64,000 nt of DNA from Gemmobacter aquarius (GTDB lineage Bacteria > Pseudomonadota > Alphaproteobacteria > Rhodobacterales > Rhodobacteraceae). Shown in pieces: positions 37,159 to 45,053 of this stretch. Position numbers and translations under genes: made by a program. The stretch is taken from NCBI RefSeq assembly GCF_003060865.1, contig NZ_CP028918.1, positions 3,584,001-3,648,000 on the forward strand. Reading direction: 5' to 3'. How positions within the stretch are numbered: position 1 is the stretch's first letter; the number at the start of each line of letters is the position of its first letter. The notes beneath the pieces were generated by a model. The model did no database searches. It was not told the origin of the DNA and saw only the letters and a program-made list of their open reading frames with translations.

Positions 37159-38352
37159 ATGCTGACATCATCAAAGGCGGCAGCACGGGCGGCGCGGGTG
37201 TATCTGCGGGCCGAAGATTGCAGGGTCGAGGATCTGGCGGCGATCTGTTCGGCCAAGGTTGATCTGGCCGATTACACTTTTGCTGCCGATGTGCAGAAGA
37301 ACGTGCTGATCTATGACTGCGGCGCGCTGCGGGCGGTCATTTCCGATGCGACCGGACGGCGGGGGCTTATGGCGGAATGGGCCGAGGCTTTGCTTTCAGG
37401 GCCGGGGGTCGTGGTGCTGAAGCGGGCCGAGACCGATGCAGGCATGCTCGATGCGGCGACGGCGCTGTTTTACGGGCTGATCGAGGAGCAGAACCGCGCA
37501 GGGTCGGGCGGGGGCGACCATTTCGCCAAGCCGGGCGCGAATGACCGCATCTGGAACAGTCTGGAAAAGCATTGCCTCGCGGACCCTGCGAATTTCGCGC
37601 GCTATTACGGAAACGAGTTTCTGGCGTTGATTTCCGAGGCTTGGCTGGGGCCGAATTACCAGATGACGGCGCAGTTGAACGTGGTGAACCCCGGCGGGGC
37701 GGCGCAAAGCCCGCATCGGGATTATCACCTCGGCTTCCAGTCGGCAGCGGATATCGAACGCTATCCGCTGCACGTGCAGGTGCTGTCGCCGGTGCTGACA
37801 CTTCAGGGCGCGATTGCCCATGTGGATGCGACGGTGGAAACCGGGCCGACGCAGTTGCTGCCGTTCAGCCAGCGGTATGAGGCGGGGTATCTGGCGATGG
37901 GGCGGGCGGATGTGCGCGATTATTTCGCGGCGCATCACGTGCAGTTGCCGCTGGAAAAGGGGGATATGCTGTTCTTTTCGCCCGCGCTTTTGCATGCGGC
38001 GGGAACCAACCGGTCGGAGGGCATTCGGCGGATGGTGAACCTGTTTCAGGTGTCGTCGGCTTACGGGCGTGCGATGGAGACGGTGGACCGCAGGGCGATG
38101 TGCAAGGTTCTTTATCCCGTGCTAAGGGCGGCAAAAGGGGATGGAACGTTGACCGACGGCCAGATCGCCTGTGCGGTGGCGAGTGCGGCGGAGGGGTATA
38201 GTTTTCCCACCAACCTCGACCGTGATCCGCCGCTTGGCGGAATGGCGCCAAAGTCGCAAGCGAAGGTGGTGCTTGAGGCTTTGGCAGGCGATTGGGAGCC
38301 TGCCGCGCTGGCGGCGGCGCTGGACGCGCAGGCCGAGAAGAAAAAGGGGTAG
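37159..38352 (+). CDS. Phytanoyl-CoA dioxygenase (PhyH)-family Fe(II)/2-oxoglutarate oxygenase
   Basis: 397 residues with the facial triad HRD (His186, Asp188) in AQSPHRDYHLGF and His279 in LLHAAGTNRS, plus an arginine at 290/291 (GIRRMVN) for 2-oxoglutarate. QLNVVNPGGAAQ, AHVDATVETGPTQLLPFSQRY and EKGDMLFFSPALLH are classic PhyH features. It probably hydroxylates a small carboxylic or amine substrate. RBS GGAGG precedes ATG 37159. Third gene of the aminotransferase-sulfotransferase-dioxygenase operon. The substrate is unknown. Confidence 0.82.
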   Translation: MLTSSKAAARAARVYLRAEDCRVEDLAAICSAKVDLADYTFAADVQKNVLIYDCGALRAVISDATGRRGLMAEWAEALLSGPGVVVLKRAETDAGMLDAATALFYGLIEEQNRAGSGGGDHFAKPGANDRIWNSLEKHCLADPANFARYYGNEFLALISEAWLGPNYQMTAQLNVVNPGGAAQSPHRDYHLGFQSAADIERYPLHVQVLSPVLTLQGAIAHVDATVETGPTQLLPFSQRYEAGYLAMGRADVRDYFAAHHVQLPLEKGDMLFFSPALLHAAGTNRSEGIRRMVNLFQVSSAYGRAMETVDRRAMCKVLYPVLRAAKGDGTLTDGQIACAVASAAEGYSFPTNLDRDPPLGGMAPKSQAKVVLEALAGDWEPAALAAALDAQAEKKKG

Positions 38353-38412
38353 GGTGCGCGATCCTCGCGCACCGTGGTTCAGGCGAAAGGTGCGCGGAGA
38401 CCGCGCACCCTA
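38350..38412. repeat. Tandem palindromes with outer inverted repeat
   Basis: Two near-identical hairpins, GGTGCGCGA-TCC-TCGCGCACC (38353-38373) and GGTGCGCGG-AGA-CCGCGCACC (38389-38409). Outer arms TAGGGTGCGCG (38350-38360) and CGCGCACCCTA (38402-38412) are perfect complements, so the whole stretch can fold as one long stem or two short ones. It fills the convergent gap between the dioxygenase and argG and starts on the dioxygenase stop codon. It looks like a dispersed intergenic repeat or an mRNA 3'-end element. Confidence 0.75.
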
Positions 38413-38416
38413 CGGT

Positions 38417-39643
38417 TTATTTGGCGACCCGCGCATTCCGCGTGGCGATCAGTTTCAGGCGCAGGGCGTTGAGTTTGATAAAGCCGGCGGCGTCTTTCTG
38501 GTCGTAGGCGCCTGCGTCTTCTTCAAACGTCACGTGCTTTTCCGAATAGAGCGAGTGGTCGGACCAGCGGGCCACGGTGCGGGCGCTGCCTTTATACAGT
38601 TTCACGCGGACGGTGCCGGTGACGTGCTCTTGCGATTTGTCGATCAGGGCTTGCAGCATTTCACGCTCGGGCGAGAACCAGAAGCCATTGTAGATCAGTT
38701 CGGCGTAGCGCGGCATGATGCTGTCTTTGAGGTGGCCTGCGCCCGCATCAAGGGTGATCTGTTCGATGCCGCGGTGCGCTTCCAAAAGGATCGTGCCGCC
38801 GGGGGTTTCGTAAAGGCCGCGCGACTTCATGCCGACGAAGCGGTTTTCCACCAGATCCAAGAGGCCCACGCCATGCTTGCCGCCGATTTCGTTTAGGCGG
38901 GTCAGGATGGTCGCGGGGGAAAGCGCCTCGCCGTTGATGGCCACGGCATCGCCGCGTTCGAAGGTGATTTCCACGTATTCCGGCGTGTCGGGGGCTTTTT
39001 CGACCGGCGTGACGCGCTGGTAGACGAATTCGGGTGCTTCCTCGGCCGGGTTTTCCAGAACCTTGCCTTCGGATGAGGTGTGCAACAGGTTTGCGTCAAC
39101 CGAGAAGGGCGCATCGCCGCGCTTGTCTTTGGCGATCGGAATCTGGTTGGCTTCGGCGAATTCCAACAGCTTGGTGCGGCTGGTCAGATCCCATTCGCGC
39201 CAAGGGGCGATGACCTTGATCGACGGGTCGAGCGCGTAGGCCGAAAGCTCGAAGCGGACCTGATCGTTGCCCTTGCCGGTTGCGCCATGTGCCACGGCAT
39301 CGGCGCCGGTTTCGTGGGCGATGCGGACGAGGTGCTGCGAGATCAGCGGGCGGGCGATGGAGGTGCCGAGGAGATACAGCCCCTCATACAGCGCGTTGGC
39401 GCGGAACATCGGGAAGACGAAATCGCGGACGAATTCTTCGCGCACGTCGATGATGTGGATATTCTCGGGCTTGATGCCCAGAAGGATGGCCTTTTCGCGC
39501 GCAGGTTCAAGCTCTTCGCCTTGGCCGAGGTCGGCGGTGAAGGTGACGACTTCACACCCGTATTCGGTTTGCAGCCATTTCAGGATGATCGAGGTATCGA
39601 GGCCGCCCGAATAGGCGAGAACGACTTTCTTGGGCTTGGACAT
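38417..39643 (-). CDS. argG: Argininosuccinate synthase
   Basis: 408 residues. The ATP pyrophosphatase loop [18 protein letters not shown] is at residues 7-24; [24 protein letters not shown] and [13 protein letters not shown] are diagnostic. It joins citrulline and aspartate in arginine synthesis. Start ATG 39643 (MSKPKKVV) is favoured over GTG 39658. argH is not adjacent. Confidence 0.97.
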   Translation of the reverse strand: MSKPKKVVLAYSGGLDTSIILKWLQTEYGCEVVTFTADLGQGEELEPAREKAILLGIKPENIHIIDVREEFVRDFVFPMFRANALYEGLYLLGTSIARPLISQHLVRIAHETGADAVAHGATGKGNDQVRFELSAYALDPSIKVIAPWREWDLTSRTKLLEFAEANQIPIAKDKRGDAPFSVDANLLHTSSEGKVLENPAEEAPEFVYQRVTPVEKAPDTPEYVEITFERGDAVAINGEALSPATILTRLNEIGGKHGVGLLDLVENRFVGMKSRGLYETPGGTILLEAHRGIEQITLDAGAGHLKDSIMPRYAELIYNGFWFSPEREMLQALIDKSQEHVTGTVRVKLYKGSARTVARWSDHSLYSEKHVTFEEDAGAYDQKDAAGFIKLNALRLKLIATRNARVAK

Positions 39644-39721
39644 GGCCGCCTCATTCACGTTGGAAATATGGCGGGCGGTGTATCGGGTCTTGCCCTGTGG
39701 GGCAAGGGCGGCGGGTTATAG

Positions 39722-39745
39722 AAAAAGGGCGGCCCGAGGCCGCCC
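39722..39745 (-). terminator. Rho-independent terminator of the secreted Gly/Asn-rich gene
   Basis: Stem GGGCGGCC (39727-39734) / GGCCGCCC (39738-39745) with a 3-base loop. AAAAA at 39722-39726 reads as a T-run on the minus strand, 9 bases beyond the gene's stop. Confidence 0.85.
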
Positions 39746-39754
39746 CCTTGGTCC

Positions 39755-40615
39755 TCAATTGCCTGCTGCGGCAAAGGCGCTCAGGTCTTCGGGCTTGAAG
39801 CGCGCTAGAAGGCTGTCGAGAAGAGCCTGTTCTTCGGCGCTGATCGTGGCGGGATCGGCGTCGGGGTTCTTGTTCCATTTGGACAGGATGGCCGTTTCAG
39901 CGTCGGACAGGGCGGCGAGCGCGTCGATGTCTTCTTGCGACGGCTGCGGCGGGGCGGGAACCTCGAGTTCGGCCACGGTAACGAATGCGGGCACGGGTTC
40001 GGGTGCGGCCACTACGGTCGGGTCGATCGTGCCATCTGCGACGCCCTGATCATAGGCGGTCTTGTCGATGACGTATTGCGCTGCGAGTGCCGTGTTGGTG
40101 TATTTGGCGGCTCGGTAGGCGGCAAGATCGGCGTAACCCGATGTTTCCAGCGCGGCGGCGATGCCGTCTTGCCATGCGGCATAGTCGGCTTGCTGTTGGG
40201 CAAGCGCCTTGGCGTCGATGCCTTCCGCGTTGGCGCTGGCCACGACATAGGCCGCGGTGCGACCGACGGGGCCGTTGGTGTTGCCGTTGCGGATATGGGC
40301 GAGGATGGCTTTCGGGCTGGCGTGAAGCGCGCCGTTCATGTTGCCAAGCCCGCCCGCCCCGCCATTCGATGCGGTTTCGGTTTCCTCCGGCGCTTCGGCG
40401 TCGGTCGAGGCTGCCTTGGCTTCGGACGACTTGGCGTTGCCGCCGCCATGGTTGCCAGCATTGCCCCCACCGTTGCCGCCGCTGTTCCCATTTCCGTTCC
40501 CGCCTTTCGCGGCAAAGGCGGTATCGGCACCGGTCAGATGGAAGGACGGCATGGCAGGGCTGAGCATGAGGGTGGAAAGACCCAGAATGGTCAGAAGCTT
40601 CTTGGGATGGAACAT
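39755..40615 (-). CDS. Secreted Gly/Asn-rich protein of unknown function
   Basis: 286 residues. A signal peptide (MFHPKKLLTILGLSTLMLSP..., cleavage probably after AFA near residue 35) leads to a low-complexity Gly/Asn stretch at about 37-62 (KGGNGNGNSGGNGGGNAGNH). An Ala/Glu linker and a more ordered domain follow (HASPKAILAHIRNGNTNGPVG...YAAWQDGIAAALE), then a Pro/Glu-rich C-terminus. No Cys and no known catalytic motif. Own terminator, divergent from ilvA. Possibly an envelope or matrix-associated protein, which is inference from composition only. Confidence 0.7.
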   Translation of the reverse strand: MFHPKKLLTILGLSTLMLSPAMPSFHLTGADTAFAAKGGNGNGNSGGNGGGNAGNHGGGNAKSSEAKAASTDAEAPEETETASNGGAGGLGNMNGALHASPKAILAHIRNGNTNGPVGRTAAYVVASANAEGIDAKALAQQQADYAAWQDGIAAALETSGYADLAAYRAAKYTNTALAAQYVIDKTAYDQGVADGTIDPTVVAAPEPVPAFVTVAELEVPAPPQPSQEDIDALAALSDAETAILSKWNKNPDADPATISAEEQALLDSLLARFKPEDLSAFAAAGN

Positions 40616-40715
40616 GATCGAGTCCTCGCTTAGGTTACGTCGGGCTTGGTGCAGGACTGGGGCCATTTTCGGGCGCAGTTAAGAACAATTAATGTCATTT
40701 TGAGAAGGAAAGTCT

Positions 40716-41963
40716 GTGTCACGATTTACTGATCAGGCTCGGGCGGCGACCGTATCCTTGCGCGAATTGTTCCCCGAGACGCCTTTGCAGCGCAACGAAC
40801 ACCTGTCGCAGCGGTATGAGGCGGACATTTACCTTAAGCGCGAAGACCTGAGCCCGGTTCGCAGCTACAAGCTGCGCGGGGCTTTTACCGCGATGGGAAA
40901 GGTGCTGGCGGCAACGCCCGAACGGAACATGTTCGTTTGCGCCAGCGCGGGCAATCACGCGCAGGGTGTGGCCTTTGCCTGCCGGCATTTCGGGGTGTCG
41001 GGTGTGATCTTCATGCCCGTGACCACGCCGCAGCAAAAGATCGACAAGACGCGGGCCTTTGGCGGGGATGCGGTCGAGATCGTGCTGACGGGCGATTATT
41101 TCGACCAGACGCTGGCAGCGGCGCAGGCGCTTTGCGCCGAGAAGGGCGCGCATTTCCTTTCGCCCTTCGACGACGAGGATGTGATTCTGGGCCAGGCCTC
41201 GGTCGCGGTCGAGATGCTGGATCAGTTGGGGCAGCGACCTGACATGGTGATCTTGCCGGTGGGCGGGGGCGGGCTTTCGTCGGGCGTCACGGCCTATCTG
41301 CGCGAGGCAGCGCCGGGGGTGGATTTCCGTTTCGTCGAGCCGCTTGGCGGGGCAAGCCTGATGGCGGCGCTGCGGGCGGGCAAGCCGGACAAGCTGGCGC
41401 GGGTGAACAGTTTTGTCGATGGCGCGGCGGTGGCGCGGCTGGGGGAGCGCAACTTTGCGCGGCTGGATTGGGTGGACGTGGCGCAGGTGCTGCTGGCCCC
41501 CGAAGACCGGATTTGCGTGACGATGCTGGAAATGCTGAACGTCGAGGGGATCGTGCTGGAGCCGGCAGGGGCGTTGTCGGTCGATGTGCTGCCGGAACTG
41601 GCAGACGAGATACGGGGCAAGACGGTGGTCTGTGTTACTTCGGGGGGTAACTTCGACTTTGAACGGTTGCCCGAGGTAAAGGAACGGGCGCAGCGTTATT
41701 CGGGGGTGAAGAAATACTTCATCCTGCGGATGCCGCAGCGGCCGGGTGCGCTGCGCGAGTTTCTGGGCATGCTGGGGCCGGATGACGATATCGCGCGGTT
41801 CGAATACCTGAAGAAATCGGCGCGCAACTTTGGCTCGGTCCTGATCGGGATCGAGGCGAAGCGGCCCGAGGCGTTCAAATCGCTGTTTTCCAAGCTGGAC
41901 GAGGCTGCCTTTGTCTATCGTGACATCACGAATGACGAGATATTGGCGGAATTCCTGATCTAG
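40716..41963 (+). CDS. ilvA: Threonine ammonia-lyase (threonine deaminase)
   Basis: 415 residues, starting with GTG at 40716 after GAGAAGGAAAG. The PLP lysine is Lys52 in VRSYKLRGAF, SAGNHAQGVA binds substrate, and LPVGGGGLSSGV binds the cofactor phosphate. A single C-terminal ACT-like regulatory region (about 330-415) gives the shorter single-ACT form. It makes 2-oxobutyrate for isoleucine. Its reactive enamine product is what RidA (29284-29658) removes. Stop shares bases with the convergent Hpt gene (CTAG, 41960-41963). Confidence 0.94.
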   Translation: MSRFTDQARAATVSLRELFPETPLQRNEHLSQRYEADIYLKREDLSPVRSYKLRGAFTAMGKVLAATPERNMFVCASAGNHAQGVAFACRHFGVSGVIFMPVTTPQQKIDKTRAFGGDAVEIVLTGDYFDQTLAAAQALCAEKGAHFLSPFDDEDVILGQASVAVEMLDQLGQRPDMVILPVGGGGLSSGVTAYLREAAPGVDFRFVEPLGGASLMAALRAGKPDKLARVNSFVDGAAVARLGERNFARLDWVDVAQVLLAPEDRICVTMLEMLNVEGIVLEPAGALSVDVLPELADEIRGKTVVCVTSGGNFDFERLPEVKERAQRYSGVKKYFILRMPQRPGALREFLGMLGPDDDIARFEYLKKSARNFGSVLIGIEAKRPEAFKSLFSKLDEAAFVYRDITNDEILAEFLI

Positions 41964-42229
41964 ATCGCCTCGGCCAGCAGGCTGGCCTTGCTTGCGGCGT
42001 ATAGCGCGGTGACGACGTGCCGGTCGGCCGTGCGGCTGCACGCCTCGGCCAGTTCTGCAAAGCCGAGGTTGAGCGCGGCGCCCCGCAGGAAATGCAGGTC
42101 TTCGGCGGTCAGGGACGGGCGGGCAATGACGGTATCGCTTTCGTCGAGGAAGACGGCGACCACCTCGGCAAAGCTGTCATGGCCGATTTCGTCGCGCAAT
42201 TCCTGCACGCGTGTCCAGTTGATGAGCAT
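41960..42229 (-). CDS. Small histidine phosphotransfer (Hpt) domain protein
   Basis: 89 residues, a stand-alone Hpt four-helix domain. The phospho-histidine candidate is His46 in EDLHFLRGAALNLGFAEL, matching the H-x-L-K/R-G-x-A-x-x-L-G pattern. It should pass phosphate between a hybrid kinase and a response regulator. It is divergent from the receiver-PP2C gene across 134 bases holding a CtrA-like box. Start ATG 42229 excludes eight upstream in-frame residues. Confidence 0.8.
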   Translation of the reverse strand: MLINWTRVQELRDEIGHDSFAEVVAVFLDESDTVIARPSLTAEDLHFLRGAALNLGFAELAEACSRTADRHVVTALYAASKASLLAEAI

Positions 42230-42277
42230 GATTTGCACCCCTGCATATCCCACGGGGCGAGACTTGCCGGACTGCGC

Positions 42278-42292
42278 TTAACGAGGGGTTAG
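42278..42292. promoter_or_regulatory. CtrA-like box between hpt and the receiver-PP2C gene
   Basis: TTAA (42278-42281), seven bases, TTAG (42289-42292): one mismatch from TTAA-N7-TTAA. It lies 49 bases before the Hpt start (42229) and 72 bases before the phosphatase start (42364), so it could serve either gene. Confidence 0.45.
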
Positions 42293-42363
42293 GAGCGGTT
42301 CGGGAAGTGGTTCGAATTGCGCGGGTTCACCGGATGTTAAGGCGTTCGGGCCAAGGTGGCGCA

Positions 42364-43596
42364 ATGGGCGAACGGATCAGGGTTCTTGTGGCGGATGAAA
42401 GCAGGGCGCAGCGGATGATGCTGGCGCTACAGCTTTCGCGCTGGGGGTATGAGGTGGTCGAGGCCGCTTCCGGGCCCGAGGCGCTGGCGCTTTCGGTCGA
42501 TGCCGATGTGGTACTGTCGGGCTGGGTGCTGCCGGGGATGAGCGGACCGGAGTTTTGCCGCGCCTTTCGGGCCTCGGGGCGGGACAGATACGGGTATTTC
42601 GTGCTGCTCACCTCGCGTTCCGGCAAAGAGGATGTGGCGGACGGGCTGGAATGCGGGGCGGATGACTTCCTGACAAAGCCGGTAAGTGCCGCTGAATTGC
42701 ACGCGCGGGTGCGTGCGGGTGAGCGGATTTTGGGGATGCAGGACGAGCTTTTGGCCAAGAATCAGGTTTTGCGGCGGCTTTACGATGCGGTGGACCGTGA
42801 TCTGGCAGAAGCGCGGCGCTTGCAGGAAAGTCTGGTGGCCACGCGTGAATTCAGCTTTGCGGGGGCCGATGTGTCGCTGTTGATGCGGCCTTCGGGGCAT
42901 GTCGGGGGCGATCTGGTCGGGTGCCTGCCGCTGGGGCCTGACCTTGTGGCGCTGTATGCCATCGACGTGTCAGGGCATGGCGTGGCGGCGGCGATGATGA
43001 CGGCGCGGCTGGCGGGGATGCTGTCGCCCCATGCGCTTGACCGCAATGTCGCGCTGCGCGGCGGCGTGCCCGTGCCGCCCGAGGAGGTGGCGGCGGGGTT
43101 GAACCGGATGATGGGGCAGGAAATGCAGGTGGACCAGTATTTCACCATGGTCTTCGCGCATCTGGTCCTGTCGACCGGCGAGGTGCGGCTGGTGCAGGCG
43201 GGCCATCCGCATCCGGTGGTGCTGCGCGAGGGCGGGTTTGCCGCCCGGATCGGCGCGGGTGGCTTTCCTGTCGGGCTGGTGGCAGATGCGCGCTATGATG
43301 CGGTTTCGTTGCGGCTTTCGCCGGGCGACCGGCTGGTCATTCCGTCGGACGGGGTGACGGAATGTCCGGGAGCCAAGGGCGACTTGGGCGAGGAGGGGAT
43401 GATCGCCCTGCTGCGCGGCAAGGCGGGGCTGTCGGGCGATAAGCTGCACAAGGCGCTGCTGGATGATCTGACCGCCTTTGCCGGAGGAGAGGATTTGCCC
43501 GACGATGTTTCGGCGGTGATCGTCGATTATCGCGGCGGGGCTATGCCCAGAACGCCGGCGAGCATGGCTTTGTCGCCCGCGTTGCCCAGAAGGTGA
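42364..43596 (+). CDS. Receiver-domain PP2C/SpoIIE-type phosphatase with a degenerate receiver
   Basis: 410 residues. The receiver domain (about 5-125) keeps the acidic VADES, the LLTSR serine/threonine and TKPVS lysine. The phospho-acceptor position is Gly53 (VVLSGWVLPGMSG, codon GGC) where Asp is expected. A helical linker (about 130-165) leads to a PP2C domain with HVGGDLVG, AIDVSGHGVAAAM, PSDGVTE and PDDVSAVIVDY supplying metal aspartates. The architecture recalls RsbU-type phosphatases and RbaY of R. capsulatus, which dephosphorylate an anti-sigma antagonist. The last 23 codons overlap the convergent NUDIX gene. Confidence 0.85.
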   Translation: MGERIRVLVADESRAQRMMLALQLSRWGYEVVEAASGPEALALSVDADVVLSGWVLPGMSGPEFCRAFRASGRDRYGYFVLLTSRSGKEDVADGLECGADDFLTKPVSAAELHARVRAGERILGMQDELLAKNQVLRRLYDAVDRDLAEARRLQESLVATREFSFAGADVSLLMRPSGHVGGDLVGCLPLGPDLVALYAIDVSGHGVAAAMMTARLAGMLSPHALDRNVALRGGVPVPPEEVAAGLNRMMGQEMQVDQYFTMVFAHLVLSTGEVRLVQAGHPHPVVLREGGFAARIGAGGFPVGLVADARYDAVSLRLSPGDRLVIPSDGVTECPGAKGDLGEEGMIALLRGKAGLSGDKLHKALLDDLTAFAGGEDLPDDVSAVIVDYRGGAMPRTPASMALSPALPRR

Positions 43597-43979
43597 ACCG
43601 CTTCGGTCGCGGTGGTCCAGACGGCGGTATGCCCCGCCTCGGACGGGGGGCCAAGGCGCAGCACGGGGCGGGCGAGGTAGATGGTGCACAGCTTTTCGGC
43701 CCAAAGGTCGTAGTCGGGCATATAGGTGAAGCGGCGGAAGGCGCCGATGCGTTGGGCGATGTCGATCTTGTAGCCGGTTTCCTCGAACACCTCGCGATGG
43801 AGCGCCGCCACGGGGTGTTCGCCCTTGTCGATGCCGCCGCCGGGAAGCTGGAATTCGGGTATCGGGTTGGCCTGATGGGTCAGCAGGATGTCGGGACCGT
43901 TCAACAGAATGGCATAAACGCCCGGCCTGCGCGTGTAGCGTTGACCTTTCTGCACAGGCTCACCATATCGACGGATCAT
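43527..43979 (-). CDS. NUDIX hydrolase
   Basis: 150 residues with a complete Nudix box, GGGIDKGEHPVAALHREVFEETGY (the G-x5-E-x7-R-E-x2-E-E-x-G pattern) near residues 48-71. The N-terminus MIRRYGEPVQKGQRYTRRPG is basic. The substrate (nucleoside diphosphate derivative) is unknown. Start ATG 43979 is favoured over 44042, which would run toward hslO. The 3' end overlaps the receiver-PP2C gene by 70 bases. Confidence 0.88.
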   Translation of the reverse strand: MIRRYGEPVQKGQRYTRRPGVYAILLNGPDILLTHQANPIPEFQLPGGGIDKGEHPVAALHREVFEETGYKIDIAQRIGAFRRFTYMPDYDLWAEKLCTIYLARPVLRLGPPSEAGHTAVWTTATEAVHLLGNAGDKAMLAGVLGIAPPR

Positions 43980-44054
43980 GTTTACACCCCAGGTCCGAAA
44001 CTTGCCGTGGCCATATTGGCGCGGTATGCCTGACGGGCACAATCAGGAAACCCG

Positions 44055-45053
44055 ATGACTCTTGGCTCACAACTCGCATGGGACGACACCGTCCTGCCGT
44101 TCCAGCTTGACCGGTCCGATATCCGCGGGCGCGTGGCGCGTCTGGACGGGGTTCTGGAGCAGGTGCTGCGCCAGCACGACTATCCGCCGGTGATCGAGGC
44201 GCTGGTGGCGGAAGCCGCACTTCTGACCGCGCTGATCGGACAGTCGATCAAGCTGCGCTGGAAGTTGTCGTTGCAGGTGCGCGGCAAAGGTCCGGCGCGG
44301 CTGATCGCGACCGATTACTACGGGCCTTCCGAGGATGGGCAGCCCGCGCGCATCCGCGCCTATGCCAGCTATGACACCGAGCGGCTGGATCTGGACGCCG
44401 AACCCTTCAGCCAGATCGGCGAGGGGTATCTGGCCGTGCTGATCGATCAGGGCGAAGGGAACGTGCCCTATTCGGGGATCACGCCGATTGCGGGGCGGTC
44501 TTTGTCGGATTGCGCGCAGACCTATTTCGCGCAGTCGGAACAACTGCCCACGCGCTTTGCGGTGACCTATGGCAAAAGCCAGATGGCAGGCGGCGTCGCG
44601 CATTGGCGGGCGGGCGGCGTGATGTTGCAGCACATGCCCAAGGCGTCGCCGTTCGTGGCAAGCGAGGGCGGGACGGGCGAGGGCGGGTTGCTGAACCACA
44701 CCGACATTCTGGCGGGGGACGAGGCTGAAAACTGGACGCGGGCCAACGCGCTGCTGGATACGGTCGAAGAGCTGGAGCTGATCGGGCCAAGCGTGCAGCC
44801 GACCGAATTGCTGGTGCGCCTGTTCCACGAAGAAGACCCGCGGGTTTACGACGCCCAGCCGGTGCGATTTGGCTGCACCTGTTCGGAAGACAAGGTGCGG
44901 AATTCGCTGTCGATCTATTCGGCCAAGGACATCCGCCACATGACCACCGACGAGGGGATCGTGACCGCCGATTGCCAGTTCTGCGGGGCGCATTACGAGC
45001 TGGATCCGCTGACGGTCGGCTTCGAGGCGGTGAAAAAACCGGATGCCGAGTGA
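44055..45053 (+). CDS. hslO: Hsp33, redox-regulated chaperone
   Basis: 332 residues. The family core (DIRGRVARLDGVLEQVL, GRGPARLIATDYY-type segment, SLSDCAQTYFAQSEQLPT) precedes the C-terminal zinc-thiol switch GCTCSED...ADCQFCGAHYEL (C-x-C ... C-x2-C). Oxidation releases zinc and turns on holdase activity. Overlaps the downstream NUDIX gene by 11 bases; likely operon hslO-NUDIX-cca. Confidence 0.95.
   Translation: MTLGSQLAWDDTVLPFQLDRSDIRGRVARLDGVLEQVLRQHDYPPVIEALVAEAALLTALIGQSIKLRWKLSLQVRGKGPARLIATDYYGPSEDGQPARIRAYASYDTERLDLDAEPFSQIGEGYLAVLIDQGEGNVPYSGITPIAGRSLSDCAQTYFAQSEQLPTRFAVTYGKSQMAGGVAHWRAGGVMLQHMPKASPFVASEGGTGEGGLLNHTDILAGDEAENWTRANALLDTVEELELIGPSVQPTELLVRLFHEEDPRVYDAQPVRFGCTCSEDKVRNSLSIYSAKDIRHMTTDEGIVTADCQFCGAHYELDPLTVGFEAVKKPDAE

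Noticed and set aside
40679..40692. TTAA-N6-TTAA upstream of ilvA, resembling a CtrA site.
   Set aside because: Spacing is six instead of seven, placing the half-sites out of phase; the region is simply AT-rich.
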